This document shows, in pieces, positions 14,472-20,492 of a stretch of 20,492 nucleotides of DNA. Source of the DNA: Natrialbaceae archaeon (GTDB lineage: Archaea > Halobacteriota > Halobacteria > Halobacteriales > Natrialbaceae); assembly GCA_003552325.1 (NCBI GenBank), contig PUKM01000159.1:1-20492 (forward strand), written 5' to 3'. Under the pieces are notes generated by a model. It was not told the DNA's origin. It was given only the letters and a program-made list of their open reading frames with translations, and made no database searches. The stretch's first letter is position 1. Each line of letters starts with the position of its first letter. The position numbers and the translations under genes are program-made.

Positions 14472-15188
14472 ATGTCGACACAGCTCGACCCACTTTCGCT
14501 CTCAGCTGATCTCCTCTACACCGTCAAAACCGACGGTGACCGAGCTTTCCTCCGCGAGGAGTTGGCCACCCTCGAACGCGAGCGACTCGAGCGATCGCTT
14601 CGGAGCCACGAACACCGCCTCGCGTTCTGGCTCAACTGTTACAATGCCTACGTGCAGATCCTGCTCGATGACGATCCCGACTTGCTCGAAGGTGGCACCC
14701 TCGACCGCTGGCGGTTCTTCGCCAGAGACCGCGTCCCGGTTGCCGGGGTCTGGCTCAGCCTCGACGATATCGAACACGGGATGCTCCGTGGGTCGAAACA
14801 CCCCTGGGGAATCGGCTATCTGCCTCGCCTGTTCCCCGCGGCGTTCGAACGACAGTTTCGCGTCGAATCACTCGATCCACGGGTGCACTTCGCGCTGAAC
14901 TGTGGCACCGAAAGCTGTCCACCGGTTGCCGTCTACAACCCCAGCGATATCGACGCCGAAGTCGAGATTGCGACGGAATGGTTCCTCGAGGAGAACGTCA
15001 GTTACGACCCCAGCGACGACGTCGCCACGCTCCCGCGCGTGTTTCGCTGGTACAGCGGCGATTTCGGCGGGAAACGGGGTATTGTGTCGTTTCTCGAGGA
15101 GTACGACGTGATCCCGTCTGCGGCGACGCCGACGTTCCGGTACGCCGAACACGACTGGTCGATGGACCTCGGGGATTATCGACGGTGA
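14472..15188 (+). CDS. DUF547 domain protein
   Basis: A 238-residue soluble protein of the DUF547 family, whose activity is not established. Diagnostic stretches: RLAFWLNCYNAYVQ (49-62), GMLRGSKHPWG (103-113), and the conserved HFALNCGTESCPPV (139-152) with Cys144 and Cys149. Near the C-terminus are FRWYSGDFGG (191-200) and VSFLEEY. The paired cysteines and the preceding His/Asn pattern suggest an enzyme-like pocket, but no reaction can be named. There is no signal peptide. The gene ends only 15 bp before the stop codon of the convergent FAD oxidoreductase gene, so the two transcripts must overlap or end very tightly. Confidence 0.88.
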   Translation: MSTQLDPLSLSADLLYTVKTDGDRAFLREELATLERERLERSLRSHEHRLAFWLNCYNAYVQILLDDDPDLLEGGTLDRWRFFARDRVPVAGVWLSLDDIEHGMLRGSKHPWGIGYLPRLFPAAFERQFRVESLDPRVHFALNCGTESCPPVAVYNPSDIDAEVEIATEWFLEENVSYDPSDDVATLPRVFRWYSGDFGGKRGIVSFLEEYDVIPSAATPTFRYAEHDWSMDLGDYRR

Positions 15189-15203
15189 TCAGTGTAAAGT
15201 CCC

Positions 15204-16451
15204 TCACTCCCCGGCAACGACATCCTCATCGGCGGGCGATCGAGCGTCGTACTGTGCCACGAGTGCGTCCAGTTCGGCCGGGTCGTCGACCCCGGGCAAG
15301 CGTTCACTGGCCGTCCTCGAGGGTGCGCCGACGCCGAGATGGTCGGCGACGTGATCGGCCGTCACTTCGGCCATCAGGCGGTACGTCGTGAGCTTCCCGC
15401 CGACGACACTCGTGAAGTTCTCGACGCCGTCGTCGGCGTGCTCGAGTAGGAAGAACCCGCGAGAGATACCGCGTTCGTCGCCAGCGGCCGAGTCGGTCGT
15501 GTTGCGCGTGGCTTCATCCGGCGCGTACAGCGGGCGAACGCCCCAGTAGGTGCGGGCGGGCGACCGTCCGTCGAGGTCGGGGACCATGGCCGAACACTCC
15601 TCGAACATGCGGTCGATTTCGTACTGGGCACGCTCGTAGGTGTCCGGATCGTCGACAGCGATGCTCGTCGTCCCGAGGATGACCTGCTCGCCGTGGGGGA
15701 TGATGATGTCGCCGTCGGCGGGCGGGCGACACCGATTGATGACGGGATCGATGCCCGAGTACTCGACGCCGACCATCACGCCCTTCGTCGGTTGCATCTC
15801 GACGTCGACATCGGCCAATGCAGCACACTGACCCGCCCAGGCCCCGCTCGCGTTCACGACGTAGTCGGGTTCGATGGTATCGACTTCCTCCCCGCCAACG
15901 GAAACGGCGGTGATTCGGCCGTCCTCGAGCGTGAACGACTCGAGGGGGGTGTGTGGCAGGATCGTCGCGCCGTGTTCGGCCGCGCTGGCTGCGTTCGCTG
16001 CGACCAGCCTCGAGGGATAGACGACGCCATCGGGGACGATCATGGCCCGTTCGACTGCCTCCCCGAGCGCGGGGACCCGCTCACGGGCGGTGTCCCCATC
16101 GACGACCTCGGCGTCGATGCCGTGTTCGCGACAGCCCTCGAGTTTGGCCTCGAAATAGGCCGGATCGTCGTCGGTGAGTTGGACGAAGACGCCACCGGTG
16201 TCGGCGACGGCGTGCCCGCCAATCGATTTGAGGATCTCGTTCTCCCGGATACACTCACTCGCGCCGTCGGGGTCGGTCTCGGCGTAGCGAGCGCCGCTGT
16301 GAAGCAAGCCGTGTGAGCGACCGGAGGTTCCACTGGCCAGCCCATCGCGGTCGATCAGTGTTACGTCGACCCCACGGAGGGCGAGGTCTCGTGCCGTTCC
16401 AACGCCGGTTGCGCCGCCGCCAATGATGAGGACCGATGTATGGTGTGTCAT
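15204..16451 (-). CDS. GlpA-like FAD-dependent glycerol-3-phosphate dehydrogenase/oxidoreductase (short form)
   Basis: FAD oxidoreductase of the DAO fold related to anaerobic glycerol-3-phosphate dehydrogenase subunit A, which oxidises glycerol 3-phosphate to dihydroxyacetone phosphate. FAD-binding GGGATG is at 11-16, followed by the GlpA/GlpD signature SGTSGRSHGLLHSGARYAE (40-58). The late signature VVGGKLTTYRLMAE is at about 349-362. At 415 residues it stops soon after this, while canonical GlpA proteins are about 540-580 residues, with a C-terminal region that is missing here. No glpB, glpC or glycerol kinase gene is nearby. I saw no frameshift: the DUF547 gene begins to read 15 bp away on the other strand. 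The substrate may therefore differ from glycerol 3-phosphate. A weak TATA-like GGAAATTTCC lies about 30 bases upstream. Confidence 0.82.
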   Translation of the reverse strand: MTHHTSVLIIGGGATGVGTARDLALRGVDVTLIDRDGLASGTSGRSHGLLHSGARYAETDPDGASECIRENEILKSIGGHAVADTGGVFVQLTDDDPAYFEAKLEGCREHGIDAEVVDGDTARERVPALGEAVERAMIVPDGVVYPSRLVAANAASAAEHGATILPHTPLESFTLEDGRITAVSVGGEEVDTIEPDYVVNASGAWAGQCAALADVDVEMQPTKGVMVGVEYSGIDPVINRCRPPADGDIIIPHGEQVILGTTSIAVDDPDTYERAQYEIDRMFEECSAMVPDLDGRSPARTYWGVRPLYAPDEATRNTTDSAAGDERGISRGFFLLEHADDGVENFTSVVGGKLTTYRLMAEVTADHVADHLGVGAPSRTASERLPGVDDPAELDALVAQYDARSPADEDVVAGE

Positions 16452-16476
16452 GATCGTGGGTCGTCAGGTGTCGTCG

Positions 16477-16486
16477 GGGAAATTTC
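16477..16486 (-). promoter_or_regulatory. Weak palindromic TATA-like element of the FAD oxidoreductase gene
   Basis: GGAAATTTCC is a perfect ten-base palindrome centred about 30 bases before the ATG at 16451. It could be the TATA region or a binding site overlapping it. Confidence 0.35.
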
Positions 16487-16632
16487 CGACCGTCGGTCCT
16501 CGCTCGCGTGGCAATACACGAGGAAGACCACCTCCCGAATACGAACGGGTTAGGGAGTGAGTGCTGAAAAGCCTGTTTCGCGCGGCAATCGGTTCGAAAA
16601 CGAGCCTGCCAAGAAATCACAGGGGACCACAT

Positions 16633-16641
16633 CGTATATCC
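16633..16641 (+). promoter_or_regulatory. TATA box of the S66 peptidase gene
   Basis: CGTATATCC centred about 30 bases before the ATG at 16667, a good haloarchaeal TATA-like element that supports that start. Confidence 0.5.
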
Positions 16642-16666
16642 GAAGCGGCATCGAATCGGCCACGAA

Positions 16667-17749
16667 ATGGTCGATCGACCACTGCCCACCGACGTTCGAA
16701 CGCCGCCACCGCTCGAGTCGGGCGACCGGATCGCGGTAATCGCCCCCGCGTCGAACCTCGCACTCGAATATCCCGAAACGTACGAACTGGGGCTCGAACG
16801 ACTGCGGACTGTCTTCGACCTCGAACCAGTACCCTTTCCGACGACCGAGATGACAGCCGAGGCGCTGTATGCGAATCCGGAGCGCCGGGCACAGGACATT
16901 CACGAGGCGTTCGAGGACCCCGAGGTTCGTGGCATCATAACCGTCATCGGCGGAAACGACCAGGTCCGCGTGCTCGAGCATCTCGACCTGGAGGTACTGT
17001 CGTCGAATCCGACCCGGTTTTTCGGCTACAGCGACAATACCCATCTCGCGCTGGCACTGTGGAACTGCGGGATCGTCTCGTTTTACGGCCCGTCGATCAT
17101 GACCGAACTCGCCATGGACGGGGCGATGTTCGAGCACACGATCCGCTACACGAAACGCGCCTTCTTCGAGGACACCCTGGGGACCATGGAACCCGCCGAC
17201 CGGTTCACCGACGAACCCGGTGACTGGGGCAATCCCGAGACGCTCGAGGAGCCCCGGGCCACCGAACCGAGTGACGGGTGGCACTGGTCCGGCGGCGAGC
17301 ACGCGGTGACCGCCCCCACCTGGGGTGGGTGTCTCGAGATCCTCGACCAGCAGTTTCTCGCCGAGAGCTTCCTGCCCGAGGAGCACACACTCGAGGGGAC
17401 CATCCTGGTTCTCGAGACCTCAGAAGAAGTCCCCGATCCCGCCTGGGTCGCTGGCGTCCTGCGTGCACTCGGCGAACGTGGCCTCCTCGAGCGGTTTGCG
17501 GGCGTGTTGGTCGGTCGTCCGCCGACCAGAAATCACCGCGACGATCGACCACCGGAGTGGCGGGAGGCCTATCGCGAACGCCAGCGGACGGTGGTCGCCG
17601 AGGTCTTCGAGGAGTACAATCCAGACGCGCCGGTCGTCCAGGGCCTCGAGTTCGGCCACACCTACCCAACCGTCCCCATCCCCATCGGGGGCCGCGTCGA
17701 ACTCGACCCCGCGAGTGAGACCGTTCGGTTCCCCGGCTCGTCGTCATAA
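16667..17749 (+). CDS. S66 family serine peptidase (LD-carboxypeptidase / MccF-like)
   Basis: A 360-residue cytoplasmic serine peptidase of family S66. The expected Ser-Glu-His triad is visible: Ser122 in FFGYSDNT, Glu250 in VLETSEE and His331 in EFGHTYP. The N-terminal lobe has SGDRIAVIAPAS (18-29) and the IGGNDQVRVLEHLD stretch (94-107). Bacterial relatives either trim the peptide of peptidoglycan (LdcA) or cleave microcin C-type peptide-nucleotides and confer immunity (MccF). Haloarchaea have no peptidoglycan, so a peptide-adenylate hydrolase or another amide hydrolase role is more likely; this is inference. The start is supported by a TATA box about 30 bases upstream. It converges on the thioesterase gene 107 bp away and sits divergently from the FAD oxidoreductase. 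Confidence 0.92.
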   Translation: MVDRPLPTDVRTPPPLESGDRIAVIAPASNLALEYPETYELGLERLRTVFDLEPVPFPTTEMTAEALYANPERRAQDIHEAFEDPEVRGIITVIGGNDQVRVLEHLDLEVLSSNPTRFFGYSDNTHLALALWNCGIVSFYGPSIMTELAMDGAMFEHTIRYTKRAFFEDTLGTMEPADRFTDEPGDWGNPETLEEPRATEPSDGWHWSGGEHAVTAPTWGGCLEILDQQFLAESFLPEEHTLEGTILVLETSEEVPDPAWVAGVLRALGERGLLERFAGVLVGRPPTRNHRDDRPPEWREAYRERQRTVVAEVFEEYNPDAPVVQGLEFGHTYPTVPIPIGGRVELDPASETVRFPGSSS

Positions 17750-17856
17750 TCCCAGGTAGCTTCGTGACCGTCTCGAAACCGTTACCGTGACCCCCACCCC
17801 GTCTCGGACCGTCGACGCTGCCGTTTTGCGCTCGAGTCAGTCGTCAAAGCCGACGA

Positions 17857-18303
17857 TCAGCGTCCGTTCCGTTCGTACTCGAGGGCCGCCGCCCGCAACT
17901 GCTTGCCCCGATCCGTACTCGTCGTCAACTCGGGAACCGGCGTTGGCGTCCGGTCTTCGTCGATGGCGACGAACGTGAACACGGATTCGGTCGTCTTTTC
18001 TCGCTCGCCCGTTCGCAGGTCCTCCCGATAGGTGCGAATACGGACCTTCGCACTCGTCCGACCGGTGTCGTAGACGTACGCCGAAATAAACGCCACATCC
18101 CCCACCTCGATCGGTCGCTCGAAGTTCATTTGATCGACACGGGCGGTGACACAGGTTTCCCCCGAAAATCGCATCGCGCTCATCGCCCCCACCTCGTCCA
18201 TCCAGAGCATCACGTTCCCCCCGTGGGTCGTCTCGAGGTTGTTCGCGTGGGTCGGCTGCACCATCTCTCGGTTCTCGATCAGGGTCTCGAGCAGATCAGT
18301 CAT
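17857..18303 (-). CDS. Hotdog-fold acyl-CoA thioesterase
   Basis: A 148-residue single hotdog-domain protein of the YciA/acyl-CoA thioesterase group that would hydrolyse acyl-CoA to free acid and CoA. The key region is NNLETTHGGNVMLWMDEVGA (21-40), equivalent to the N-H-x-G-T-x-x-GG-x-x-x-x-WMDE motif of the family, with Asp36 as the likely catalytic acid. It is followed by CVTARVDQMNFERPIEVGDV (51-70), typical of the second strand pair. The C-terminal tail (about 118-148) is polar and charged. The ATG at 18303 is chosen because the thioesterase pattern starts there; a GTG 24 bases upstream is an alternative. No clear TATA box is seen at the right distance. It shares a 217-bp divergent region with the TraB gene. 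Confidence 0.9.
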   Translation of the reverse strand: MTDLLETLIENREMVQPTHANNLETTHGGNVMLWMDEVGAMSAMRFSGETCVTARVDQMNFERPIEVGDVAFISAYVYDTGRTSAKVRIRTYREDLRTGEREKTTESVFTFVAIDEDRTPTPVPELTTSTDRGKQLRAAALEYERNGR

Positions 18304-18342
18304 CGCCAGATATTCACGCGACCGCACAATCAGTCTTCATAC

Positions 18343-18439
18343 TCTCGAGTGCGGTGGGCGTTCGTTCTCGAGTGCAGTGAGTGTCTGCCCTCGAGCGATG
18401 AGACTGCGGGCGTCCGTGACGGCCTGCCCTCGAGTGATG
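18343..18439. repeat. Two pairs of imperfect direct repeats in a divergent promoter region
   Basis: Pair 1: TCTCGAGTGCGGTGGG (18343-18358) and TCTCGAGTGCAGTGAG (18366-18381), two differences in 16, period 23. Pair 2: TCTGCCCTCGAGCGATG (18384-18400) and CCTGCCCTCGAGTGATG (18423-18439), two differences in 17, period 39. All four share CTCGAG. They lie between the divergent thioesterase and TraB genes and could be regulator-binding sites, or reflect the general CTCGAG richness plus local duplication. Confidence 0.5.
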
Positions 18440-18490
18440 GCCAGTCGACAGCCATCCCCGCCAGTGCACGACATGGGACGCTTCGATACT

Positions 18491-18500
18491 GGTAAAAGCC
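18491..18500 (+). promoter_or_regulatory. TATA-like box of the TraB gene
   Basis: GGTAAAAGCC centred about 26 bases before the ATG at 18521. It fits a leaderless transcript and supports that start rather than the open frame that extends far upstream. Confidence 0.5.
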
Positions 18501-18520
18501 GTCGCCGACTTGCATGGATA

Positions 18521-20296
18521 ATGAGTGATGTAGGTGACGCGACCGTCCCCGAGGATCCCGGGCCACCGGCCGACGGCCAGGGTTCCGTCTACGTACTCGG
18601 GACGGCACACGTCTCCCAGGCGAGTGTCGACGACGTCCACGAAACCGTCGACCGCGAGCAACCCGACGTCGTCGCCGTCGAACTCGACGAGGGGCGATAC
18701 CGCCAGATGCAAGGTGGCACCCCCGACGACATCGAAGCGAAAGACCTGCTGAGCGGAAACACCGTCTTCCAGTTTCTGGCCTACTGGATGCTCTCGTACG
18801 TCCAGGCCAAACTCGGCGAACAGTTCGACGTCGAACCCGGCGCGGACATGAAAGCCGCCATCGAGGCCGCCGAACAGAACGGCCACGGTCTCGCCCTCGT
18901 CGACCGCGACATCCAGGTGACCATCCAACGGTTCTGGACCAGACTCTCACTCGGCGAAAAACTCCGCATGGTTGGGGGCCTCGCCCTCGGGATTACGGAC
19001 CCCCGAACCGTCGCCATCGCCTTCGGGTCGGTCGTCGGCCTCGCTGTCGGCCTCCTCTTTGGCACCGTTATCGGGCCCTGGTTCGGCCTCGAGGAAACCC
19101 TCGCACTGGGCGTCACGGATCCGGGAACCGTCCAGTACGCGGGAGCACTCGGTGTTGGCATCCTCGGGGGCCTCTTCGTCGGTCTGCTCTTTTTACCCTC
19201 CCTCGGCAACGCCAGTGCGTACACCGGCGGCGTGTTGAGTGGCTCCTCGCTTCGGATGGTCGCCGGGGCCGTCATCGGGGTCGTCACCATGCTCGCGATG
19301 GTGACTACCGAAACGTTCGTCGGACCGCTCTCGGCCGGGACGTTCGAAAGCTCCGGCGCGTTGACCATCCGGGGAGTCGTCGGCGGCGTTGCGGGCCTCG
19401 GCCTCGGGGCACTCGTCGGGGCCATCGTCGGCGTCATCCTCGGTGCGATGACCGCGGACGTCGACGATATCGAGACCATCGACATCGAGGAGATGACCGA
19501 TGGCGACGTCGTCGCCGCCATGATGGAGGAGTTCCGTCGATTCAGTCCCGCCGGGGCGAACGCCCTCATCGACGAGCGTGACGCCTACATCGCCCACAAA
19601 CTCCACATCCTCCGAAGTCAGGGCTACGACGTCGTCGCCGTCGTCGGTGCTGGCCACAAAGCCGGGATCGAACACTTCCTCGCCAATCCCGACGAGTTGC
19701 CCGCGATGGAGTCCATCACGGGAACGGCGTCGGGCCGACGGTTCTCCATTTTCAAGGTGTTTGGCTACCTCATCACGGTCGGATTCGTCGCCTTCTTCGG
19801 CCTCCTGTTGATGGCCGGCGTCCGTGACCTCTTTTTACTCCAGCTGTTTCTCGCCTGGGTCGTCTTCAACGGCGTTTTCGCGTTCAGCTTCGCCCGGCTA
19901 GCCGGTGCCCGCTGGACCAGCGCGGGCGTCGGCGGCATCGTCGCCTGGCTCACCAGCATCAACCCCCTGCTCGCCCCCGGCTGGTTCGCCGGCTATGTCG
20001 AACTTCGGTACCGCCCGGTCAACGTCACGGATATCGGCCGCCTCAACGAGATCGCGAGCGACACCTCGAAAGCCGCCGGTGAGGCCGTAGAGGAGATGTT
20101 CAACGTGCCGCTGTTCCGACTGATCATGATCGTCGCCCTGACTAACGTCGGGAGCATGATCGCGAGTTTCCTCTTCGTCCTCTTCGTCCTGCCATGGTTG
20201 GCCGGGGGCGAACTCGGCAGCGTCGACGCCCTGATGGCCGAACTGCTCGAGGGGGCGCGAAACAGCCTCGACCTGATCCGTGGGGTGCTGACGTGA
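18521..20296 (+). CDS. TraB/GumN-family membrane protein with duplicated membrane insertion
   Basis: A 591-residue membrane protein of the TraB (pheromone shutdown, COG1916-type) family, related to Tiki-like metalloproteases in its conserved domain. The family motifs are split: GTAHVS (27-32), VAVELDEGRYRQM (51-63) and VDRDIQVTIQR (127-137) come first, while HKLHILRSQGYDVVAVVGAGH (about 359-379) comes after a hydrophobic, glycine-rich stretch at about 150-312. That stretch contains a repeat: LALGITDP (154-161) plus following helix and LALGVTDP (194-201) plus helix. The C-terminal membrane domain (about 410-560) carries the usual AWLTSINPLLAPGWFAGYVE and ALTNVGSMIASFL. Most archaeal relatives are near 400 residues, so the insertion explains the extra length. 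The stop overlaps the start of a metalloprotease gene by GTGA. Confidence 0.9.
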   Translation: MSDVGDATVPEDPGPPADGQGSVYVLGTAHVSQASVDDVHETVDREQPDVVAVELDEGRYRQMQGGTPDDIEAKDLLSGNTVFQFLAYWMLSYVQAKLGEQFDVEPGADMKAAIEAAEQNGHGLALVDRDIQVTIQRFWTRLSLGEKLRMVGGLALGITDPRTVAIAFGSVVGLAVGLLFGTVIGPWFGLEETLALGVTDPGTVQYAGALGVGILGGLFVGLLFLPSLGNASAYTGGVLSGSSLRMVAGAVIGVVTMLAMVTTETFVGPLSAGTFESSGALTIRGVVGGVAGLGLGALVGAIVGVILGAMTADVDDIETIDIEEMTDGDVVAAMMEEFRRFSPAGANALIDERDAYIAHKLHILRSQGYDVVAVVGAGHKAGIEHFLANPDELPAMESITGTASGRRFSIFKVFGYLITVGFVAFFGLLLMAGVRDLFLLQLFLAWVVFNGVFAFSFARLAGARWTSAGVGGIVAWLTSINPLLAPGWFAGYVELRYRPVNVTDIGRLNEIASDTSKAAGEAVEEMFNVPLFRLIMIVALTNVGSMIASFLFVLFVLPWLAGGELGSVDALMAELLEGARNSLDLIRGVLT

Positions 20297-20492
20297 GCTA
20301 CGCTCGAGCGTCCTCGCTTTCGTTTAGCGAGAAAGAACTGTTCGACCTCGGGGTGGCCTGGGTCGTCCTGAGTATCGCGTTCGCGCTGTTGCTCGCGCCC
20401 ATCCATCTGGGGTATCCAGTCGGGGCGTTCGTCCCGATGGTCGTCCTCAGCCTGGTGACCGTCGGCGTGGCCTTCTTGCTCCACGAACTCGC
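20293..20492 (+). CDS. Probable M50 family membrane metalloprotease, N-terminal part (cut by window edge)
   Basis: A partial gene of 66 complete codons. It starts with GTG at 20293, overlapping the TraB stop by four bases (GTGA), so it is very likely co-translated. A polar N-terminus (SSLSFSEKELFDLGVAW) is followed by two hydrophobic segments (about 21-36 and 45-62). The last residues are FLLHEL, with the next codon starting GC (alanine), that is HELA as in the HExxH zinc site of site-2-protease-like M50 enzymes. The position of HE right at the end of the second hydrophobic segment is as expected for this family. The remaining metal ligand and the rest of the protein are outside the window. 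Its likely role is intramembrane proteolysis. Confidence 0.75.
   Translation, partial: MSYARASSLSFSEKELFDLGVAWVVLSIAFALLLAPIHLGYPVGAFVPMVVLSLVTVGVAFLLHEL

Noticed and set aside
15189..15215. TGTAAAGTCCCTCA resembles part of structured repeat copy B (TGTAAGTCCCTCA).
   Set aside because: Only about 13 bases match with one inserted base, there are no inverted arms, and most of the match overlaps a coding end; a decayed remnant cannot be shown.
16550..17386. A 278-codon minus-strand frame opposite the S66 peptidase gene.
   Set aside because: The plus-strand protein has an intact catalytic triad and a promoter; the opposite frame shows no recognisable motif.

Overview
The window is from a halophilic archaeon (class Halobacteria). 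The evidence is a partial archaeal 16S rRNA gene, the strongly acidic predicted proteins, twin-arginine lipoproteins with a lipobox, a halocyanin, and TATA-like boxes that mostly sit 25-31 bases before the start codon, which points to leaderless mRNAs. The hexamer CTCGAG is extremely frequent, inside and outside genes. This fits a Natrialbales-type genome, but that assignment is inference; no species is claimed.

Region 1 (1-2268): the 5' part of a 16S rRNA gene on the minus strand, running off the left edge. It is preceded by a leader with two strong hairpins and an array of four to five tandem rRNA promoters, then about 690 bp without a convincing gene. Region 2 (2269-6786): a halocyanin-type blue copper lipoprotein (+), then minus-strand genes for dihydrolipoyl dehydrogenase, threonine ammonia-lyase, a DUF2071 protein and a coupled 71-residue protein. 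Region 3 (6898-11380): leucyl-tRNA synthetase (-), then a plus-strand pair, a DUF4382 lipoprotein and a four-helix membrane protein overlapping by ATGA.

Region 4 (11527-14124): Hsp20, prephenate dehydratase and an AI-2E/PerM-type membrane protein, all minus. Region 5 (14472-18303): a DUF547 protein (+) converging on a short GlpA-like FAD oxidoreductase (-), an S66 (LdcA/MccF-like) peptidase (+) and a hotdog acyl-CoA thioesterase (-). Region 6 (18521-20492): a TraB-family membrane protein overlapping by GTGA a probable M50 metalloprotease that is cut by the window edge at its HExxH motif.

Most genes are housekeeping or widely conserved haloarchaeal genes in short units, each with its own promoter. 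The most interesting unexplained structure is a pair of about 78-bp intergenic elements (5749-5826 and 12061-12138). They are about two-thirds identical, align without gaps, share a two-part hairpin fold, and each begins one to two bases after the stop codon of a minus-strand gene. The TraB protein, with a duplicated glycine-rich membrane insertion in the middle of its conserved domain, and its coupling to a membrane protease is the most interesting protein-level signal.
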